21,167 nt of DNA from Parastagonospora avenae f. sp. tritici 18332-5. Lineage: Eukaryota > Ascomycota > Dothideomycetes > Pleosporales > Phaeosphaeriaceae. Shown in pieces: positions 18,882 through 21,167 of the stretch. How positions within the stretch are numbered: the stretch's first letter is position 1; each line of letters opens with the position of its first letter. The DNA is taken from positions 1 to 21,167 of the forward strand of contig JAFJTR010000178.1 of assembly GCA_022559985.1 (NCBI GenBank), read 5' to 3'. The translations under genes were made by a program, and so were the position numbers. The notes under the pieces were generated by a model. That model was given only the letters and a program-made list of their open reading frames with translations. It had not been told where the DNA came from and searched no databases.

Positions 18882-19115
18882 ATGCGCGATGTGGAAATCG
18901 ATCATGAAGCTACTGAGATGAGCATCAGAGATGTCACTGAAGCTGCACACAAGAGGTTCGCTAAATCCGCAGCCGCTCAAAAGGCTGTCGACATCATCAA
19001 AGGGGTTTGCGCACTTTCTCCAACGTTCTAACGCGTGCAAAACACCCGACAGTTTGTGCTCAGGTTCTTTGTGAGAAGCGTGAATGACGGGATGGTTGAG
19101 CAAACACAAGACTGA
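18882..19115 (+). CDS. Possible small two-exon hypothetical gene
   Basis: Model: join(18882..19004, 19053..19115), 61 aa. The supporting feature is a well-formed 48-nt intron: donor GTTTGC, branch TTCTAAC, acceptor CCCGACAG, phase 0. The product (MRDVEIDHEATEM...AVDIIKG / FVLRFFVRSVNDGM...) is charged and helical, without signal or membrane segment. The frame is closed by a stop 30 bases before the ATG, so either the gene is tiny or an upstream exon in another frame is missing. A long minus-strand frame overlaps, so the coding strand is not certain. No function can be given. Confidence 0.3.
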
Positions 19116-19210
19116 GCGCAAACACATACTCAAGATTAATGTGAGCATAAAGTCCGTCGTTGCCCTACCGGATCTGCTGCCATACCGACAACATCGAAAT
19201 CGTCCCAGCC

Positions 19211-19765
19211 ATGTCGGACACATCACATACCGATCAGAACATCTCTGATACCGAGCGTACAGAACGAGACACTATCAAGACTTCCCAGGACATCATCAAT
19301 TTTATGGTCAACGGAAAGCGGTATCATGATCAACAAGCGGCTCGGGCGGATCGAAACCAGCGACTCAAGACTGTGTTCGGCATCGACAACGCCTTCACCA
19401 CTCACGATAGAGCGTTCAAGAACATATTCTCGAATAGTTCGATGAGCCTCATTCAGAAAGCAGTTGGGCTGGAGAAGAATCCGGAGGAAGACTGGACCGC
19501 GCTTCGAGCTCGGGCTGTGAGCTATTTCTGGGAGTACATGAACCAATCACCCGATTCGACCCACCTCAAACTTGCAGAGTTGGTTCAATTAATGACCTTG
19601 AAGACGTCTCCGTACTACCTCTTCCCTGACAGCGATGGGTACGACTCTGATGGAGCTTTCGACGACATCGTGTACATTGGCGACCGTGTCAACGAGCTGT
19701 GGATAGAATCGAAAGAGCCAGGTGTATCGACGGACTGTTCGAACGAGACGATACTGCAGCTGTAA
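19211..19765 (+). CDS. Hypothetical acidic protein, 184 aa
   Basis: Single-exon frame starting at an ATG in good context (CAGCCATGTCGG); the frame also runs upstream to 19160 without another ATG. The N-terminus is hydrophilic and Thr/Asp/Glu-rich (residues 1-45). The middle is helical (RLKTVFGIDNAFTTHDRAFKNIF..SSMSLIQKAVGLEKNPEEDW). Near the end is an acidic patch with a PDSDGYDSDGAFDD stretch. No signal peptide or TM segment, and no recognised domain. Codon use looks coding and the frame is longer than the background. It could be a lineage-specific nuclear or cytosolic protein; I do not recognise it. Confidence 0.6.
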   Translation: MSDTSHTDQNISDTERTERDTIKTSQDIINFMVNGKRYHDQQAARADRNQRLKTVFGIDNAFTTHDRAFKNIFSNSSMSLIQKAVGLEKNPEEDWTALRARAVSYFWEYMNQSPDSTHLKLAELVQLMTLKTSPYYLFPDSDGYDSDGAFDDIVYIGDRVNELWIESKEPGVSTDCSNETILQL

Positions 19766-21167
19766 ACAGCGCTAGTGCAGAATGGGGAGTCGCCTTTCAC
19801 CAAAGGTGAGGCGCGGGTTGCCTGAGGCAAGAGATACTCAAACCGTGACAAGTTCGGAGGCTCTCTGGTACGCTTGAAGAGCTGTGCAATGAAGCGTAGT
19901 CGGCGCCGATTTTTGAAGTTTCCCACCTTGCTAGAAGTCCTTAGCTAAAAAAAAGCTATTGCCGTCTTTACGTGCCTCCTCGGACGTGGCGTAGATTTTA
20001 GCTTTACTCATGGCAGTCAACATCTGTCTGTCGATCTTTTCGCTGGTTTGGGAAGCGGGGTTGCAGGCGATAAACAGCTTTTCTGTGCCTCAGTTTTTCG
20101 TATCTGTTGTTATTCAGACGGAATAGAACTGTCTGACCTGGCTTTGGAGATGGTGGGGTCAAATTGGCTGCCGCTCCGTTGGAACATCATTGGCGTTTCT
20201 GTGGTGATTCCCTCATTAGGACCGATTGCTTATTAGCGCAGCGCGTCGCACGCGCGCGATCACATGATCTCATCGAAATCCTTGTGCTCGTGGTCTTCAG
20301 CGGCATCGCATACTTTATACTACAAGTGGTTCGCAAAAGACGGGAGTGTGACATGAATTCAGATACTGCTAGAAAAACAGTGTGACTTGTATCGAGCCGG
20401 AAAGGAGCTGAAAGAAGACGGTAGCGCGAACGCTCAGGCCATTACGTCCCGTCATCCTTCGGCCGCCTCATCAGCCAGACCAACGCATTCGTCCTTCCAC
20501 ACCACTCGACCCTTTATGTCTTCCTGTATCGTCTCCGTGCCTCCCCGTGTTACATGGGCTCTTCCAATTATTGTGCCCACAGTCCGTTCTGGACTGCCTA
20601 TGAGACGTAGTCTAGGGTAGCGTGCGACGCGTCTCCGCTAGCACCAAATGTATCGAGATCTCTCCTCGATTCACCGAGATAATCTTCCCCATTCCTGCAA
20701 TCATATGGTCACTTTGCGCGCGGCATGTCCCCTACTGAAATCTTAGGTTAGGTCCGATCCACGGACCCCATGCCGATGACCCGAGAAGAGTAGTCATCGC
20801 AACTCGTAGGGCACAGTCGTGAGCAGTGAAAGCCGTTGTGTCGTCCATGAAGGCACCCACAGAAATCGACTCGTACATTCCCTGCATTTGCCAGCCTCGA
20901 GGCTATACTGCGCACGTGAACGCGCTGTATAGCTTCTACGGAGAACCTAACCATTTCTTTCAGCCGCAGGAGACACGCCGGTACAAATCGCTAGGCGGGT
21001 GATGCATACCTTTATTCGCTGATTCGCATGGCTTTCTGAGCGAGCCGAGATTCTACGATTAGCGACCAATAACATGCCCGTGCGCGTGATGCGCGACTCC
21101 GCGTGATGCGCGCGGAACACCATTTCTGAGATCACAAAGATGAGGCTATAACAACACGTACAATAGC
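19766..21167. other. Right-end intergenic region, no gene supported
   Basis: 1.4 kb with only short frames. One plus-strand frame (20164-20385) ends in a hydrophobic segment plus basic tail (EILVLVVFSGIAYFILQVVRKRR) and could be a degraded membrane-protein end. A minus-strand frame near 20450-20630 (GTIIGRAHVTRGGTETIQEDIKGRVVWKD) also looks protein-like but has no start. Small dyads occur at 19830-19845 (TTGCCT-G-AGGCAA). GC-rich direct repeats GCGTGATGCGCG lie at 21084-21095 and 21101-21112. This may be relic DNA. Confidence 0.4.

Noticed and set aside
18777..19226. 149-codon minus-strand frame
   Set aside because: No recognisable features. It overlaps a well-formed plus-strand intron at 19005-19052, and its amino-acid make-up looks like antisense noise.
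19960..19985. A-rich hairpin (TAGCT / AGCTA around an A-run) as a terminator or RNA gene
   Set aside because: Very short stem; intrinsic terminators are not a fungal nuclear feature, and no tRNA or snRNA shape surrounds it.
20748..20954. Possible reverse-transcriptase FxDD motif (GAFMDDTTAF) in a minus-strand frame near 20820-20870
   Set aside because: Only about 50 open codons; the surrounding residues do not match RT blocks of LINE or LTR elements, and the DD pair alone is weak evidence.

Overview
The window looks like nuclear DNA of a filamentous ascomycete, most likely a dothideomycete. Nearly all genes are broken by short GT-AG introns of about 45-70 nt. The gene families are typical of that group: a fungal rhodopsin-domain membrane protein, LaeA/UMTA-like methyltransferases, cytochromes P450 of the ent-kaurene-oxidase-like type, an MFS drug:H+ antiporter and F-box-like proteins. 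The lineage is inferred from gene style only, not from a marker gene. All exon models below were built by hand: reading frame across each junction, splice motifs and, where possible, paralogue alignment.

Layout. 1-591: 3' part of an MFS permease. 719-2569: a 1.85-kb element bounded by inverted repeats of about 200 bp, holding one F-box-like gene on the minus strand. 2726-4492: a second, paralogous F-box-like gene. It carries an intron that looks like a transposon (inverted ends plus a target duplication), a diverged copy of the element end inside its possible last intron, and an in-frame stop before that intron. 5523-6938: rhodopsin-domain protein (4 exons). 7284-8313: methyltransferase 1 (5 exons). 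8314-10346: about 2 kb non-coding with a 32-bp inverted repeat. 10347-12045 and 12846-14550: two tandem P450 genes. 14626-15633: methyltransferase 2, with the same exon plan and protein length as methyltransferase 1 but a damaged SAM-binding motif. 16403-18185: 14-TM-type MFS exporter (4 exons), with one intron lacking a GT donor. 18196-18462: a small reading frame with two stops. 19211-19765: an acidic hypothetical protein. The last 1.4 kb has no gene I can defend.

The block from about 7.3 to 18.2 kb (MT1, P450-1, P450-2, MT2, MFS) has the make-up of a secondary-metabolite tailoring cluster: oxidation, methyl transfer and export. No polyketide synthase, NRPS, terpene cyclase or prenyltransferase is visible, and no pathway-specific transcription factor. 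The scaffold enzyme must lie outside, or the cluster is a decayed or detached remnant. Both the P450s and the methyltransferases come as paralogue pairs.

The left third is the most unusual part: F-box genes associated with inverted-repeat elements, and an introner-like intron that can be dated against an intronless paralogue next door.
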